A DNA stretch of 64,000 nucleotides from Clostridia bacterium (GTDB taxonomy: Bacteria; Bacillota; Clostridia; Oscillospirales; Acutalibacteraceae), in assembly GCA_017409845.1 (NCBI GenBank), contig JAFQRY010000026.1, positions 116,055 through 180,054 on the forward strand, read 5' to 3'. The notes under the pieces were generated by a model, which worked only from the letters and a program-made list of their open reading frames with translations, did no database searches and was not told where the DNA came from. This document shows, in pieces, positions 17,804 through 26,925 of the stretch. Within the stretch, counting starts at the first letter, position 1, and each line of letters begins with the position of its first letter. Both the position numbers and the translations under genes were made by a program.

Positions 17804-18541
17804 TCAGTTTTCCGAATATGAACTGTATGACGAAGATGATTTTGAACTCTTCATGTTGGGTATGGCAGCAAGAATGGGGTAGGGGTATGTCTGGCTGAGA
17901 TATTGCTCTTCTCTGACAAATACATCGAAGAATTCTTTAAGAACGATAATTGCAACGCTGAGAAAAATACCGAGGATTATTCCGATAAATGTATTTTTTG
18001 CGTAGCTCGGTCCTGAACGAGATGTAGGAATGATTGCGTAATCAACAACTCTCACCGAACTGCCGTCAACAATTTCTGCAATACGCTTGGGAAGGAGCGT
18101 TGCAATTGCATTTGCAATTTTTTCAGACTCTGCAGGGTCGGTGCTTGTGACAACAACCTCAAAGATTTCAGTTGAATTGACGGGAGCTGCCGAAATCATG
18201 CTCTGAAGCTCGGCGTAGTTTCTGTCAAGCTCTGCATATTCAATTATTTCGTTGAGAGAGGTACGGGCTTTTAAAATAACAATATATGTATTTACAAGCT
18301 CCTGAGCGGCGCTTAAGGATGAGGTTGAAATATTGAAGCTTGTGTTGCCGACCGAGAAATTGCTGTTATTGACATAAAGCAGAGTTCTTGCTTCATAGGT
18401 CGGTTCAATAAATACATATGTCATTCCGAAGGTTGCAACTCCGAAAATAATTGCCGCAAGAATAACGGCCCATATTTTTTGCAAAACAGCCTTGGCAAGT
18501 CTGAGAATATCTATTTCAATTGTTTCGTCGGTTTTTCTCAT
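17804..18541 (-). CDS. Wzz-like polysaccharide co-polymerase / kinase activator (CapA/CpsC)
   Basis: 245 aa with two membrane helices: AVLQKIWAVILAAIIFGVAT near residue 20 and NTFIGIILGIFLSVAIIVLK near residue 185. Between them is a Wzz domain (TYEARTLLYVNN, then helical coiled region, RIVDY-type end). The C-terminal cytoplasmic tail ends in a Ser/Tyr-rich stretch. This is the Firmicute split architecture, with the activator separate from the kinase. It sets polymer chain length and activates the CpsD kinase. First gene of the minus-strand operon, with its promoter at 18581-18609. Confidence 0.92.
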   Translation of the reverse strand: MRKTDETIEIDILRLAKAVLQKIWAVILAAIIFGVATFGMTYVFIEPTYEARTLLYVNNSNFSVGNTSFNISTSSLSAAQELVNTYIVILKARTSLNEIIEYAELDRNYAELQSMISAAPVNSTEIFEVVVTSTDPAESEKIANAIATLLPKRIAEIVDGSSVRVVDYAIIPTSRSGPSYAKNTFIGIILGIFLSVAIIVLKEFFDVFVREEQYLSQTYPYPILAAIPNMKSSKSSSSYSSYSEN

Positions 18542-18580
18542 TATTATTTCACATCCTATAAGTAAACATTATTCTTAGTA

Positions 18581-18609
18581 ATTATAATATATATTTATTT
18601 AAAAATCAA
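18581..18609 (-). promoter_or_regulatory. Predicted SigA promoter of the EPS regulation operon
   Basis: Reading the minus strand: TTGATT (18609-18604), 17-nt spacer, TATAAT (18586-18581), about 40 nt before the Wzz-like start. It is back to back with the glycosidase promoter at 18673-18702. Confidence 0.65.
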
Positions 18610-18672
18610 CACTTTTCAAATAAAAGATTAACTAAGATTCAAGTTAATATTGACCGAGGAATTGTGATAATG

Positions 18673-18702
18673 TTGACATTGCTTTGATTTTAATTATATA
18701 AT
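18673..18702 (+). promoter_or_regulatory. Predicted SigA promoter of the GH39-like gene
   Basis: TTGACA at 18673-18678, 18-nt spacer, TATAAT at 18697-18702. RBS GAAAGGCGG is just before the ATG at 18726. Confidence 0.75.
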
Positions 18703-18725
18703 ATCAAGAGAAAGGCGGTGCGGAG

Positions 18726-21242
18726 ATGCAAAAAATACTGAGTCTGATTATAAGCTTTATTACAGCGATAAGTCTTGCAAGCGAAGGATTACCCTATTTT
18801 TTTGAACCGACGCTTGAAATTGATGCCTCGATAAGCGAAGGCGAAATATCAAGCAGAGCAACGGGATTCCTTTACGGCCTCGCGCAAAACGGAGTTCCTG
18901 ATGAAGCGATGGTTGAAAGTATTGATATATCAAGCGTATCTCAAAAGGTTATCGGTGGATTACAGCATCCTATAGGTGATGTTGACGATGTTGCACCCGC
19001 ACTTGACAATTGCGATTACATTACTGTTTATCTTCAGGATTGTTTTGATACATGGTATTACTGTCACGATGAGATATGGGATATGCGTAAGTCGGGAACC
19101 TATGATTGCGTTTCTTTTGTTGATAACCGCTTCCTTCCGCTTGTCAGAGAAAAGGTGACATTGCTTTCTCAGAAGGATTATTCCGACAGACTTGTTTACT
19201 GTCCTTATAATGAAACCGATAATGCCGTCTGGTTCGGAACTCTTTCCGATGACGGAACATGGCTTATGTTTGATGATGCGGCAAAGCAAAGGTTTTATGA
19301 TGCGTGGAAGGTAACATATAATCTTATTCGTACCGTTGATTCTGATGCAGTTATCGGCGGTCCGGGTTACTGTGATTATGACAGCTTTGAAATCCGTGAT
19401 TTCCTTGAATATTGCAAAAATAATAATTGCCTGCCCGATGTTATGATTTATCACGAACTCGGTGAAAACTCTTCTCTTTATTGGCAGGAACATATTGATG
19501 ATTACAGGTCAATCGAAAAAGAACTCGCTCTCAGCGAAATGCCGGTAATCGTTACCGAATACGGCACAATGCAGGAATGCGGTGCACCTGCCGATATGCT
19601 GAAATATGTTGTGAATATTGAAAAATCGGGAGCATATGCCAATGCCGCATACTGGCGTCTTGCTAACAATTTATGTGATACTGCGGCAGATAATAACAGC
19701 CCCAATTCCAATTGGTGGCTATTCCGTTGGTATGCGGATATGGAAGGCTACAGACTTCAGACAAAGATTATAGACATACTTCACTCGGATTTTGCAAATG
19801 TTATCAAATATAACTATAAGCGTTTTCATTACAAGGGATTTACCGGTATTTCATCTCTTGATTCCGAAAAAAATAGGATTGATATTCTTTGCGGAGGCTG
19901 TGATTATCCGGGTAACATCAGCATTCTCAATCTTGATGAAGCCGGGTTTGACGGTAAGGTTAATGTAAAAATTGAATGTGTTTATTATGAAGGTCTGAGC
20001 GGTATTGTTTCATCACCCGTGATCGTCAGGGAATACACTGATAAAGCTGTTTTCGGAAAGCTTAAAATCACTCTTGATGATATTGATCCTACCGCCGTTT
20101 ACCATGTTACGGTGTCAAAAAATGACGGTACGGATAAAAACTACAGAAACACACGCCTGCCTTTCCGTTGTGAATTTGAAAAGGGTGTTCTCACAGGTGG
20201 AGCCTATACTTATGACAGTGCTTATGCAACAACGGGGCAGCAAAACGGAATGGTGGGAGGTCTTGAAAACATCGGTGATTCCGTTACCGTCAGTTTTGAT
20301 ATTCCCGAAAGCGGTTACTATGATATGTCGCTCATCTTCGGTAATTCAAACGACGGAAAAACTCCCGATGACCGTGCAGACAGCTATGCGAGGATGACCC
20401 TTGACGGTGAATCCTCTGTTATATCGTTTCCGAACACGATAAAGAGTGAATATACCGATAAGCTGACTTTGCTTCGATATCTTGAAAAAGGTCAGCATAC
20501 ACTTACGCTTGCCCATGAAAAAGGAACCTTTGTTGTTGACAGCCTTCTGATAAAACCGCATCCTGATGAAAATACAATCACCGTGTTACCCGATGCAGAC
20601 AGAAGCATAAACGGAGTGAAATCCTTTCTTGCGGTTGCACCTGATGACGGATTTTATGAAATGAATATCGGTATATCTGCTGAATTGGAAATTGACGGAG
20701 CAGACTATGAAACAAGTGGTGAGAATACACTTATATATCTTCGCAGAGGTTTGAATTATATTGATATTAAAACTGATAAGGATGTTTCTTGTGTAATTTA
20801 CAAGACTGAAAATACCGGATTTTCTGTTTCTGTTTCTCCTGATGAAATGATTTTATCGGACGGTGCAGTTTTGACTGAAAGAAAAAACGGTGTATACGTT
20901 GACGGCATTTCTTCCCTTGGCGGTTGCACACAATTTACGGTCAACGCCCCTGAGAAGGGTGGCTACAGAATGACACTGTCTTATGCAAACAATGACGAAG
21001 GCGGTGTTCACAGCTATAATGTAGACCTTATAGAACGATACATTACCGTTGAAGTTAACGGAAGGAGCTCAATTCTTTGGTGCCGTAATACATACAGCTG
21101 GGATACGGTTAAAACGGTTACAATGAATGTTGAGCTTGAAGCAGGAGAGAATGTAATAATATTCTCAAATGACGGCTCGAATAAATTCAACAACCGCGAG
21201 TCTTATGCACCTCATATTTACGGCATCACTATCAACAGATAA
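18726..21242 (+). CDS. Secreted glycoside hydrolase (clan GH-A, GH39-like) with carbohydrate-binding modules
   Basis: 838 aa. N-terminal hydrophobic segment (KILSLIISFITAISLASEG) looks like a signal peptide, although cleavage is unclear. Residues about 45-380 form a TIM-barrel-like domain. CPYNETDN (E163) matches the NE acid/base motif of GH-A and VTEYGTMQ (E278) the nucleophile strand; GGPGYCDYDS and YWRLANN fit GH39/beta-xylosidase-like enzymes. A beta-sandwich follows, then two CBM6/35-like modules: SGYYDMSLIFGNSN with a DGES strand, and GGYRMTLSYANND with a final ENVIIFSNDG. Monocistronic, between a strong promoter and terminator, and divergent from the EPS operon. Substrate unknown; own or host polysaccharide are both possible. 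Confidence 0.78.
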   Translation: MQKILSLIISFITAISLASEGLPYFFEPTLEIDASISEGEISSRATGFLYGLAQNGVPDEAMVESIDISSVSQKVIGGLQHPIGDVDDVAPALDNCDYITVYLQDCFDTWYYCHDEIWDMRKSGTYDCVSFVDNRFLPLVREKVTLLSQKDYSDRLVYCPYNETDNAVWFGTLSDDGTWLMFDDAAKQRFYDAWKVTYNLIRTVDSDAVIGGPGYCDYDSFEIRDFLEYCKNNNCLPDVMIYHELGENSSLYWQEHIDDYRSIEKELALSEMPVIVTEYGTMQECGAPADMLKYVVNIEKSGAYANAAYWRLANNLCDTAADNNSPNSNWWLFRWYADMEGYRLQTKIIDILHSDFANVIKYNYKRFHYKGFTGISSLDSEKNRIDILCGGCDYPGNISILNLDEAGFDGKVNVKIECVYYEGLSGIVSSPVIVREYTDKAVFGKLKITLDDIDPTAVYHVTVSKNDGTDKNYRNTRLPFRCEFEKGVLTGGAYTYDSAYATTGQQNGMVGGLENIGDSVTVSFDIPESGYYDMSLIFGNSNDGKTPDDRADSYARMTLDGESSVISFPNTIKSEYTDKLTLLRYLEKGQHTLTLAHEKGTFVVDSLLIKPHPDENTITVLPDADRSINGVKSFLAVAPDDGFYEMNIGISAELEIDGADYETSGENTLIYLRRGLNYIDIKTDKDVSCVIYKTENTGFSVSVSPDEMILSDGAVLTERKNGVYVDGISSLGGCTQFTVNAPEKGGYRMTLSYANNDEGGVHSYNVDLIERYITVEVNGRSSILWCRNTYSWDTVKTVTMNVELEAGENVIIFSNDGSNKFNNRESYAPHIYGITINR

Positions 21243-21246
21243 ATTT

Positions 21247-21290
21247 AAACAGGCTGTAAAAACGCAAGTTTTTTACAGCCTGTTGTTATT
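21247..21290. terminator. Strong bidirectional terminator
   Basis: AACAGGCTGTAAAAA (21248-21262) pairs with TTTTTTACAGCCTGTT (21269-21284) around CGCAAG. Placed between convergent genes, with T-rich sequence on both strands. Confidence 0.9.
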
Positions 21291-21893
21291 TTATTCTGTT
21301 TCAGAAATCATATCTATCCCTTTTTGCAGAGTTATTGTATCAATTGCTCCCTGTGCCTGTGCAATAAGAAGTCCGTTTGAATCAATGAAATAAGTGACGG
21401 GTATGGAATATGTGTAATATTTACTTCCGGCATCCTCGTTTATATCGTAAAATACAGGGAATTCATAATTCTGACTATTGATAAATGAATGTGCCTGCTC
21501 AAAATCTTCACCGTTATATCCGTTGGTGAGATTTACCATCATAAACTGAATCTCGTTACCTTGTTGTTTGTAAACTTCATCGAAATGAGGCATTTCCATT
21601 TTACACGGGGAACACCAGCTTGCCCAGAAATTAAGAACAACGGGTTTTCCTCTGAAATCGGACAGTTTGTGTTCATTTCCGTCTGCATCAATAACCGTAA
21701 AATCAGGTGCGGGTTTATGTTGATCTTCGGTTGTTTTTTCGACGGAATAGTCCTGCGTTTCTTGCGTAACGGCAGATGTTGTGAATACATCGGGTCTGTA
21801 TTCTTCGCTTAGTTTATCATATGCCACATAGGCACCGATAATAATGACTGCAAATACAAGAATACCTGCAATGAGTTTAATTTTGTTGTTCAT
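21291..21893 (-). CDS. TlpA/ResA-like membrane thioredoxin
   Basis: 200 aa. ATG 21893 has GAGG 8 nt upstream; a GTG at 21902 is the other option. One N-terminal membrane helix (IKLIAGILVFAVIIIGAYVA), then an extracytoplasmic thioredoxin domain: DFTVIDADGNEHKLSDFRGK, NFWASWCSPCKMEMPHF (redox CSPC) and IPVTYFIDSNG (cis-Pro). It reduces or isomerises disulfides outside the membrane, fed by electrons from the CcdA protein encoded 10 nt upstream. Targets are not evident; no cytochrome c genes are seen here. Confidence 0.92.
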   Translation of the reverse strand: MNNKIKLIAGILVFAVIIIGAYVAYDKLSEEYRPDVFTTSAVTQETQDYSVEKTTEDQHKPAPDFTVIDADGNEHKLSDFRGKPVVLNFWASWCSPCKMEMPHFDEVYKQQGNEIQFMMVNLTNGYNGEDFEQAHSFINSQNYEFPVFYDINEDAGSKYYTYSIPVTYFIDSNGLLIAQAQGAIDTITLQKGIDMISETE

Positions 21894-21903
21894 AGATTTC
21901 ACC

Positions 21904-22566
21904 TCAACTTAAAATACCGAGCAGTCTGCCGAGAAGTCCTGTCATCATGGCGATTCCGACAATAATGAGCAGACATCCGCAAATCAAATTAATTGTTTTG
22001 TAGTTTTTCTTAATGAAAGTGAAAGCTTTTTTCAGCTTATCAATAAGAATTGCACTTGCAACAAAAGGAATTCCGAGACCCATTGAATAACATAGAAGCA
22101 TTATGATTCCCGTAACCGTCTGACCTTGCTGAGAAGCAAGCATCAATGCAGACCCGAGAAATGCTCCGACGCACGGTGTCCAGCCGACAGAGAAAACAAC
22201 ACCGAAAAGCACTGAAGAGAAAAATCCGAGCTCTTTTCCTGCAAAAGGATTGTTGATTCCTTTAAAAATATTAATTTTAAAAACCCCGATATAGTTAAGA
22301 CCGAAGAGTATAACAATCAAACCTGATACGAAATTTACAGCGGTCTGATATTCCTTAAGAAATCCGCCGATTGTGCCTGCAAGAGCACCCAAAATCACGA
22401 AAACAAGCGTAAAGCCCGAAACAAAACCGAGTGAATTTTTTAATGTTTTTGATGTTGCTCTTTCACTTCCGCCTGCAAAATAAGAAACATAAATCGGTAA
22501 CATAGGCAAGAGGCACGGTGAAATAAAAGTTATAATTCCTTCTAAAAACGAAACAAAATATTGCAT
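21904..22566 (-). CDS. ccdA: CcdA-family thiol-disulfide transmembrane protein
   Basis: 220 aa, six hydrophobic segments. The two cysteines that carry electrons across the membrane are in FISPCLLPMLPIYVSY (helix 1) and FSVGWTPCVGAFLGSAL (helix 4). Length and motifs match stand-alone CcdA. It passes reducing power from cytoplasmic thioredoxin to the TlpA-like partner immediately downstream. Confidence 0.93.
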   Translation of the reverse strand: MQYFVSFLEGIITFISPCLLPMLPIYVSYFAGGSERATSKTLKNSLGFVSGFTLVFVILGALAGTIGGFLKEYQTAVNFVSGLIVILFGLNYIGVFKINIFKGINNPFAGKELGFFSSVLFGVVFSVGWTPCVGAFLGSALMLASQQGQTVTGIIMLLCYSMGLGIPFVASAILIDKLKKAFTFIKKNYKTINLICGCLLIIVGIAMMTGLLGRLLGILS

Positions 22567-22616
22567 ATTGTACCTTCCGTAAAATAATAATTGTATTTTT
22601 GCCTTTTATCAGAAAA

Positions 22617-23453
22617 TTATGATCTTTTTGTCAGCTTTCCCGCAACAAAGCAGATTATAAATGCTGCAATATCTGCCGCTACAATTGTTGAACCGACGGG
22701 CGTACCATAAAGAATAGCAATGAATATTCCCGTAACGGCACATATAACGGCTGTAACGGCTGAACTAATGATAACGGAGAAAAAGCTTTTGAATAATCTC
22801 ATTGCGGAAAGGGCTGGAAAGATAACAAGTGCAGAAATAAGAAGTGCACCGACAAGGTTCATAGCAAGCACAATTACAATCGCGGTAACAACAGCAATGA
22901 GGGTATTGTATGCTTTTGTGTTTGTGCCTGTTGCGGATGCAAAGTTTTCATCGAATGTGACGGTGAAAATTCTGTGGTAAAAAAAGATATAGACAAGCAG
23001 AACGATAACCGTCAGCACAATACAGAGTATAACATCCGTTTTTGAAAGTGTGAGTATTGATGTTGAACCGAAAAGCGTTGTGCACACATCGCCGCTGACA
23101 TTGGAAGAAGCGGAAAAAATATTCAGCAGAAGATAGCCGATTGCAAGAGCACCGACAGAGATCATTGCTATCGCTGCATCACCTTTGATTTTTGCACTGC
23201 TGTTGATTCCGAGAAGTATAATTGCTGCAATAACTGTAACGGGAAGAGCAACCGTCATCGGAGCAAGATTCATGACAGTTGCAATTGCAAGTGCCCCGAA
23301 AGCAACATGAGAAAGTCCGTCTCCGATCATTGAATATCGCTTAAGAACGAGGCTGACTCCGAGAAGAGCGGCACAAAGAGAAATCAGAACTCCTGCAATA
23401 AGAGCATATCTGACAAACGGATAGCTGAAATATGTTGTTAGTGTTTCAATCAT
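22617..23453 (-). CDS. znuB: ABC-3 family metal transporter permease (ZnuB-like)
   Basis: 278 aa, about eight membrane helices. Family features include GDGLSHVAFGALAIATVMN and SALVIFPALSAMRLFKSF near the C-terminus. The start is set at ATG 23453 because GGAGG is 8 nt upstream, inside the end of the ATPase gene; ATG 23459 is too close to it. It forms the membrane channel for Zn(II), possibly Mn(II), taken from the binding protein encoded at 24159-25121. Confidence 0.9.
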   Translation of the reverse strand: MIETLTTYFSYPFVRYALIAGVLISLCAALLGVSLVLKRYSMIGDGLSHVAFGALAIATVMNLAPMTVALPVTVIAAIILLGINSSAKIKGDAAIAMISVGALAIGYLLLNIFSASSNVSGDVCTTLFGSTSILTLSKTDVILCIVLTVIVLLVYIFFYHRIFTVTFDENFASATGTNTKAYNTLIAVVTAIVIVLAMNLVGALLISALVIFPALSAMRLFKSFFSVIISSAVTAVICAVTGIFIAILYGTPVGSTIVAADIAAFIICFVAGKLTKRS

Positions 23454-24159
23454 GGTCATGCCCTCCGTCGCAGATAAAGCAGTGACAGCCGTCGCTGTTT
23501 TTGTAATCTTCTTTTGTGCCGAAAAATAACGGCTTGTTACCTATATGAAGGATGTGTGAAGCAAACTCGATGGCGGCATGAATATCGTGCGAAACCATAA
23601 TAACGGTAATTCCCGATTGGTTTATATCGGAAATCAGTCTGTAAAGATTTTTGGTAACAACGGGGTCAAGACCTGCAACGGGCTCGTCAAGAACAAGCAT
23701 TTTTTTGCTTGCACAAAGAGCACGGGCGAGCAAGACTCTCTGCTGCTGTCCGCCCGAAAGCTCTCTGTAGCATTTTTTTGAAAGGTCCGTAATTCCGAGC
23801 TTTTCCATTATTTCATATGCTCTTGTTTTCTGTTGTTTTGAATAGAAAGGACGGAGTCCGCATGAATTCAGAAAACCCGATAGTACAACCTCTTTTACAG
23901 ATGCGGGAAAATCCTTCTGAACCTCTGTCTGCTGAGGAAGATATCCGATTTCGTTTTGTTTAAGACCGTCCGAAAACTCAATTTTACCCGAAAGAACTTT
24001 TTTCTGACCGAGCAGAGTTTTCATCAGAGTACTTTTTCCTGACCCGTTCTCTCCGACGATGCAAAGATAATCACCTTTTTCAACGATAAAATTCAGGTCG
24101 CTGACTATTGATTTTCCTTCGTATCCGAGAGAAACGCCTTTTACATTTATCAGAGCCAT
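23446..24159 (-). CDS. znuC: Metal ABC transporter ATPase (ZnuC-like)
   Basis: 237 aa. Walker A GENGSGKST, Q-loop YLPQQTEV, signature LSGGQQQRVLLARALC, Walker B KMLVLDEPVAGLD and H-loop VMVSHD are all present. The C-terminus ends in a His/Cys tail (CHCFICDGGHDHD) that may bind zinc. It starts one base inside the end of the binding-protein gene and overlaps the permease gene, so the three genes are one translational unit. Confidence 0.94.
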   Translation of the reverse strand: MALINVKGVSLGYEGKSIVSDLNFIVEKGDYLCIVGENGSGKSTLMKTLLGQKKVLSGKIEFSDGLKQNEIGYLPQQTEVQKDFPASVKEVVLSGFLNSCGLRPFYSKQQKTRAYEIMEKLGITDLSKKCYRELSGGQQQRVLLARALCASKKMLVLDEPVAGLDPVVTKNLYRLISDINQSGITVIMVSHDIHAAIEFASHILHIGNKPLFFGTKEDYKNSDGCHCFICDGGHDHD

Positions 24160-25121
24160 CAGTTGAGTGCCTCCCGAAGTATTTCAAGATTTGATTTCAT
24201 AATTCCCATGTAGCTTGTTCCTCTTGATATATCTGCCGAAGAAACAGATTGGCAGGAATCAAGAGAACGGATTGATGCACCCGTTGCGTCGCTTACTGTT
24301 TTAGCAAGTGAGCCGTCGGAACCGTCTATGGTAAGAATAACAGGAAGTGCAAGCTCCTTTGTTTTATCTATGAGAAAAGCCATTGTTTCAAAGCTTGCTT
24401 CGCTTTCCGAAGAGCAGCCTGCAAAGGCAGCAAAACAAGTGATGCTGTAATCCGCCGACAGATAACGGAAAGGGAACCTGTCTGCAAATAAAAGAGTTTT
24501 TCTTGCAGAGGATTCAATCAGTGCGGAATATTCCGAATCAAGTGCCGATAAATCTGAAATGTAATTTTTTGAGTTGATAAAATATTCTTCAGCATTTTCG
24601 GGGTAAACATTGCATATTGTTTCACAGAGCTTTTCTGTTATTGTTACGGCATTTTTCAACGAAAGCCAGATGTGTTCATCTTCACTGATGTGATCGCCTT
24701 TATGTATGCCGCTGTGTTCATGCTCATGTTTATCCTGCTGCATTCCGACGAGATATTCCTCTTTCAGAGTATCAACAAGATCCATCGTTGCAATTGTTGT
24801 GAGGTCGGGATTGTTTGCGGATTCAAGCACTCCTTCAACCCAATCATCTGAAGCTCCGCCGCCGTAAATGAATATATCGGCAGAACCGATTAAAATTATA
24901 TCCTGTGCCGTCGGCTCATAGCTGTGAAGGTCGGCACCGTCATCAAGAAGAAGCGTGAGTCCTTCCTCGGTGCCGATAATGTTTTTAACAAAATCATATT
25001 GCGGGAAAGCGGTGCAGACGATATTTATACCGCTTGTTGTATTGTTTGTTTCCGTTCCGCAGGAGCAGAAGGTCAGAGCGGTAACTATAACCGCCAGCAA
25101 AATCGAAACAGCTTTTTTCAT
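24159..25121 (-). CDS. znuA: Zinc-type ABC transporter substrate-binding lipoprotein (ZnuA-like)
   Basis: 320 aa. Lipoprotein signal ending LTFCSC, so likely lipid-anchored at Cys20 or Cys22. Cluster A-I fold with VCTAFPQYDFVKNIIG and LLLDDGADLHSYEPTAQDI (metal-ligand His). The loop QDKHEHEHSGIHKGDH followed by EDEHIWLSLKNA is histidine-rich, as in ZnuA/AdcA, which favours zinc over manganese. FADRFPFRYLSADY matches the second-lobe His position, where F/R replace the usual HxAF motif. Expression is probably controlled by the Fur-family gene 6 nt upstream. Confidence 0.9.
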   Translation of the reverse strand: MKKAVSILLAVIVTALTFCSCGTETNNTTSGINIVCTAFPQYDFVKNIIGTEEGLTLLLDDGADLHSYEPTAQDIILIGSADIFIYGGGASDDWVEGVLESANNPDLTTIATMDLVDTLKEEYLVGMQQDKHEHEHSGIHKGDHISEDEHIWLSLKNAVTITEKLCETICNVYPENAEEYFINSKNYISDLSALDSEYSALIESSARKTLLFADRFPFRYLSADYSITCFAAFAGCSSESEASFETMAFLIDKTKELALPVILTIDGSDGSLAKTVSDATGASIRSLDSCQSVSSADISRGTSYMGIMKSNLEILREALN

Positions 25122-25127
25122 TGTATT

Positions 25128-25523
25128 TTACTCCTTGCAGGTATTACATTTTCCGAGCAGCACCGTGTGACTGTCAATTTCAAAATTTGTTGAGCTTTTT
25201 ATATCGTTCTGAATTGTGGAGGTTATTCCGCTGTCAAGATGATAAATTTTTCCGCAGCCGGTGCACTTCATGTGAAGATGTCCTTCACATTTTTCGGTGT
25301 TGATGTATTGATAAACAAAGCTTCTGCCCGTATTCTTTGCGGAGCGTTTGACAATTCCGTCAACGCAAAGCTTGGTCACCAGACGGTATGCAGTGCTCTG
25401 GCTTATGCCTGAATCACCGATTGAATTCAGAATTTCTTCGATTGTAAATGCTTTGTCTCTGTTCTTTTGCAAAAAGTCGATAAGTATTTTTCGTTGTTGT
25501 GTGTGATAAACTCTCATTGTCAT
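25128..25523 (-). CDS. Fur-family metal-responsive repressor (Zur-like)
   Basis: About 131 aa. N-terminal winged helix (TIEEILNSIGDSGISQSTAYRLVTKL region) and a dimer/metal domain with CEGHLHMKCTGCGKIYHL and CNTC, giving the structural CxxC pairs and His-rich regulatory site. Genetic linkage to znuACB-type genes supports Zur rather than PerR or Fur. ATG 25523 has GAGG 5 nt upstream; ATG 25517 and GTG 25529 are alternatives. First gene of the operon, so it is probably self-regulated. Confidence 0.88.
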   Translation of the reverse strand: MTMRVYHTQQRKILIDFLQKNRDKAFTIEEILNSIGDSGISQSTAYRLVTKLCVDGIVKRSAKNTGRSFVYQYINTEKCEGHLHMKCTGCGKIYHLDSGITSTIQNDIKSSTNFEIDSHTVLLGKCNTCKE

Positions 25524-25556
25524 ATTCACCTCAGATTTGAGAATAACTCTTAATTT

Positions 25557-25584
25557 ATTATACGCATCTGAGAATTAAAGTCAA
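25557..25584 (-). promoter_or_regulatory. Promoter of the Fur-family/zinc uptake operon with operator-like repeats
   Basis: Minus strand: TTGACT (25584-25579), 16-nt spacer, TATAAT (25562-25557). The spacer contains TTAATTCTCA and a similar GTTATTCTCA lies just after the -10. These two direct repeats bracket the -10 and could be repressor half-sites. Confidence 0.55.
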
Positions 25585-25600
25585 TAAAAATATTATTTGG

Positions 25601-25629
25601 TTGACTTTGGAAAACAAAAATAGTAAAAT
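25601..25629 (+). promoter_or_regulatory. Predicted promoter of the secreted metallophosphoesterase gene
   Basis: TTGACT at 25601-25606, 17-nt spacer, TAAAAT at 25624-25629. Its -35 lies 17 nt from that of the divergent zinc operon. Confidence 0.6.
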
Positions 25630-25664
25630 AAAATGCGAAAAAACTTTGAACGGAGGATTCCAAA

Positions 25665-26846
25665 ATGAAAAAACGCATCATTTCCGCAGCACTTGCTCTC
25701 GTGCTTATAATCGGAGCATGTTTTTCCGTAAGTGCCGCAGAAGCACAGTCACCTCTTAAATTTGACGAAAACGGTGAGTTTAAAATCATGCATCTCTGTG
25801 ACTGTCAGGACGGCTATCCTGCAGACACAAGAATGCTTAAGTTTATTGACTCATCAATCAAAACTTATCAGCCCGATATCGTTGTTCTCGGCGGCGATAA
25901 TGTTGTTGCCGATCACGATTACAAGGAGGCGGGTATCGCCGAGCTTGTAAAGATTTTTGTTGATAACAAAACATATTTTACTCTTGTTTTCGGCAACCAT
26001 GATCATCAGCAGGGTTATACAGATGATGAACAGCTTGCCATGTATCAGAAATACGGCGGAGAATACTGCCTTGCATATGATGCAGTTCCTGAGCTTACGG
26101 GTACCGCAACTCATGCACTCCCCGTTCTTGGTTCAAAGAGCGGAAAAACTGAGTTTATGCTCTATATGTTTGACTCAAACCAGTATGTTTCCGTTAATGA
26201 TTTTGAAGATGAATACGATTGTGTTCACGAAGATCAGATAGAATGGTATAAAAACACAAGTAAGGCTGTTGAGGCACAGGAGGGTAAAAAGATTCCTGCT
26301 CTCGCTTTCCAGCATATTGTTGTCGGCGAAGTATATGATGCTCTTTTCTTCGAGTCGGCTGTTGATTTAGGTGTACTTACACCCAAATTTAACGGAAAAA
26401 TTTATTCCTTCCTTCCCAAAACAGATAATTTCACCGGTTTCCTCTTTGAATTCCCTTGCCCCGGATATTACAACCACGGTCAATTTGATGCAATGGTTGA
26501 AAGAGGAGATGTTCTCGGTATTTTCTCGGGACACGACCACATTAACACATATGAAACCGAGCTTGACGGAATCAAGATTATCAATACCGGCGGTTCAACC
26601 TTTAATTCATACGGCAACGACATGACAAGAGGCGTGCGTATGATTACCGTTAAGGAAAATGACACATGGAATTTCGAGTCGGAAATGGTAAGCATCAGCG
26701 GCTATGCACTTGAAAACGAAGATTTTGCAAATGATGCCGGTATCGTTGCTTTCGGTGCTGTTCTTTCAGAGGCATTCGGCGAGCTTCTGCTTGCTCTCGG
26801 CAAATTCTCCGGAATATTTGCTGGAATTCTCGGCTTTGTAATGTAA
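25665..26846 (+). CDS. Secreted calcineurin-like metallophosphoesterase
   Basis: 393 aa. Signal peptide with SVSAAEA cleavage. Dimetal phosphoesterase motifs in order: HLCDCQDGY (D-x-D/H variant, with C before D), VVLGGDNVV, FGNHDH, FQHI and GHDHINTY. Related to Icc/DUF4073-type secreted phosphoesterases, which hydrolyse phosphomonoesters or diesters; the substrate is unknown. The C-terminus is hydrophobic (ELLLALGKFSGIFAGILGFV) and may hold the protein at the membrane. RBS GGAGG precedes the ATG. Monocistronic, ending at the 26861 terminator. Confidence 0.88.
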   Translation: MKKRIISAALALVLIIGACFSVSAAEAQSPLKFDENGEFKIMHLCDCQDGYPADTRMLKFIDSSIKTYQPDIVVLGGDNVVADHDYKEAGIAELVKIFVDNKTYFTLVFGNHDHQQGYTDDEQLAMYQKYGGEYCLAYDAVPELTGTATHALPVLGSKSGKTEFMLYMFDSNQYVSVNDFEDEYDCVHEDQIEWYKNTSKAVEAQEGKKIPALAFQHIVVGEVYDALFFESAVDLGVLTPKFNGKIYSFLPKTDNFTGFLFEFPCPGYYNHGQFDAMVERGDVLGIFSGHDHINTYETELDGIKIINTGGSTFNSYGNDMTRGVRMITVKENDTWNFESEMVSISGYALENEDFANDAGIVAFGAVLSEAFGELLLALGKFSGIFAGILGFVM

Positions 26847-26860
26847 TAACTATGATAATA

Positions 26861-26897
26861 AAAAAACAGTAGCTCTTTCGGGAGTTACTGTTTTTTC
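26861..26897 (+). terminator. Intrinsic terminator
   Basis: AAAAAACAGTAGCTC pairs with GGAGTTACTGTTTTTT around a TTTCG loop. Ends the phosphoesterase transcript. Confidence 0.92.
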
Positions 26898-26925
26898 TTT
26901 GGTTATAATATCCGTGGGTGATATT

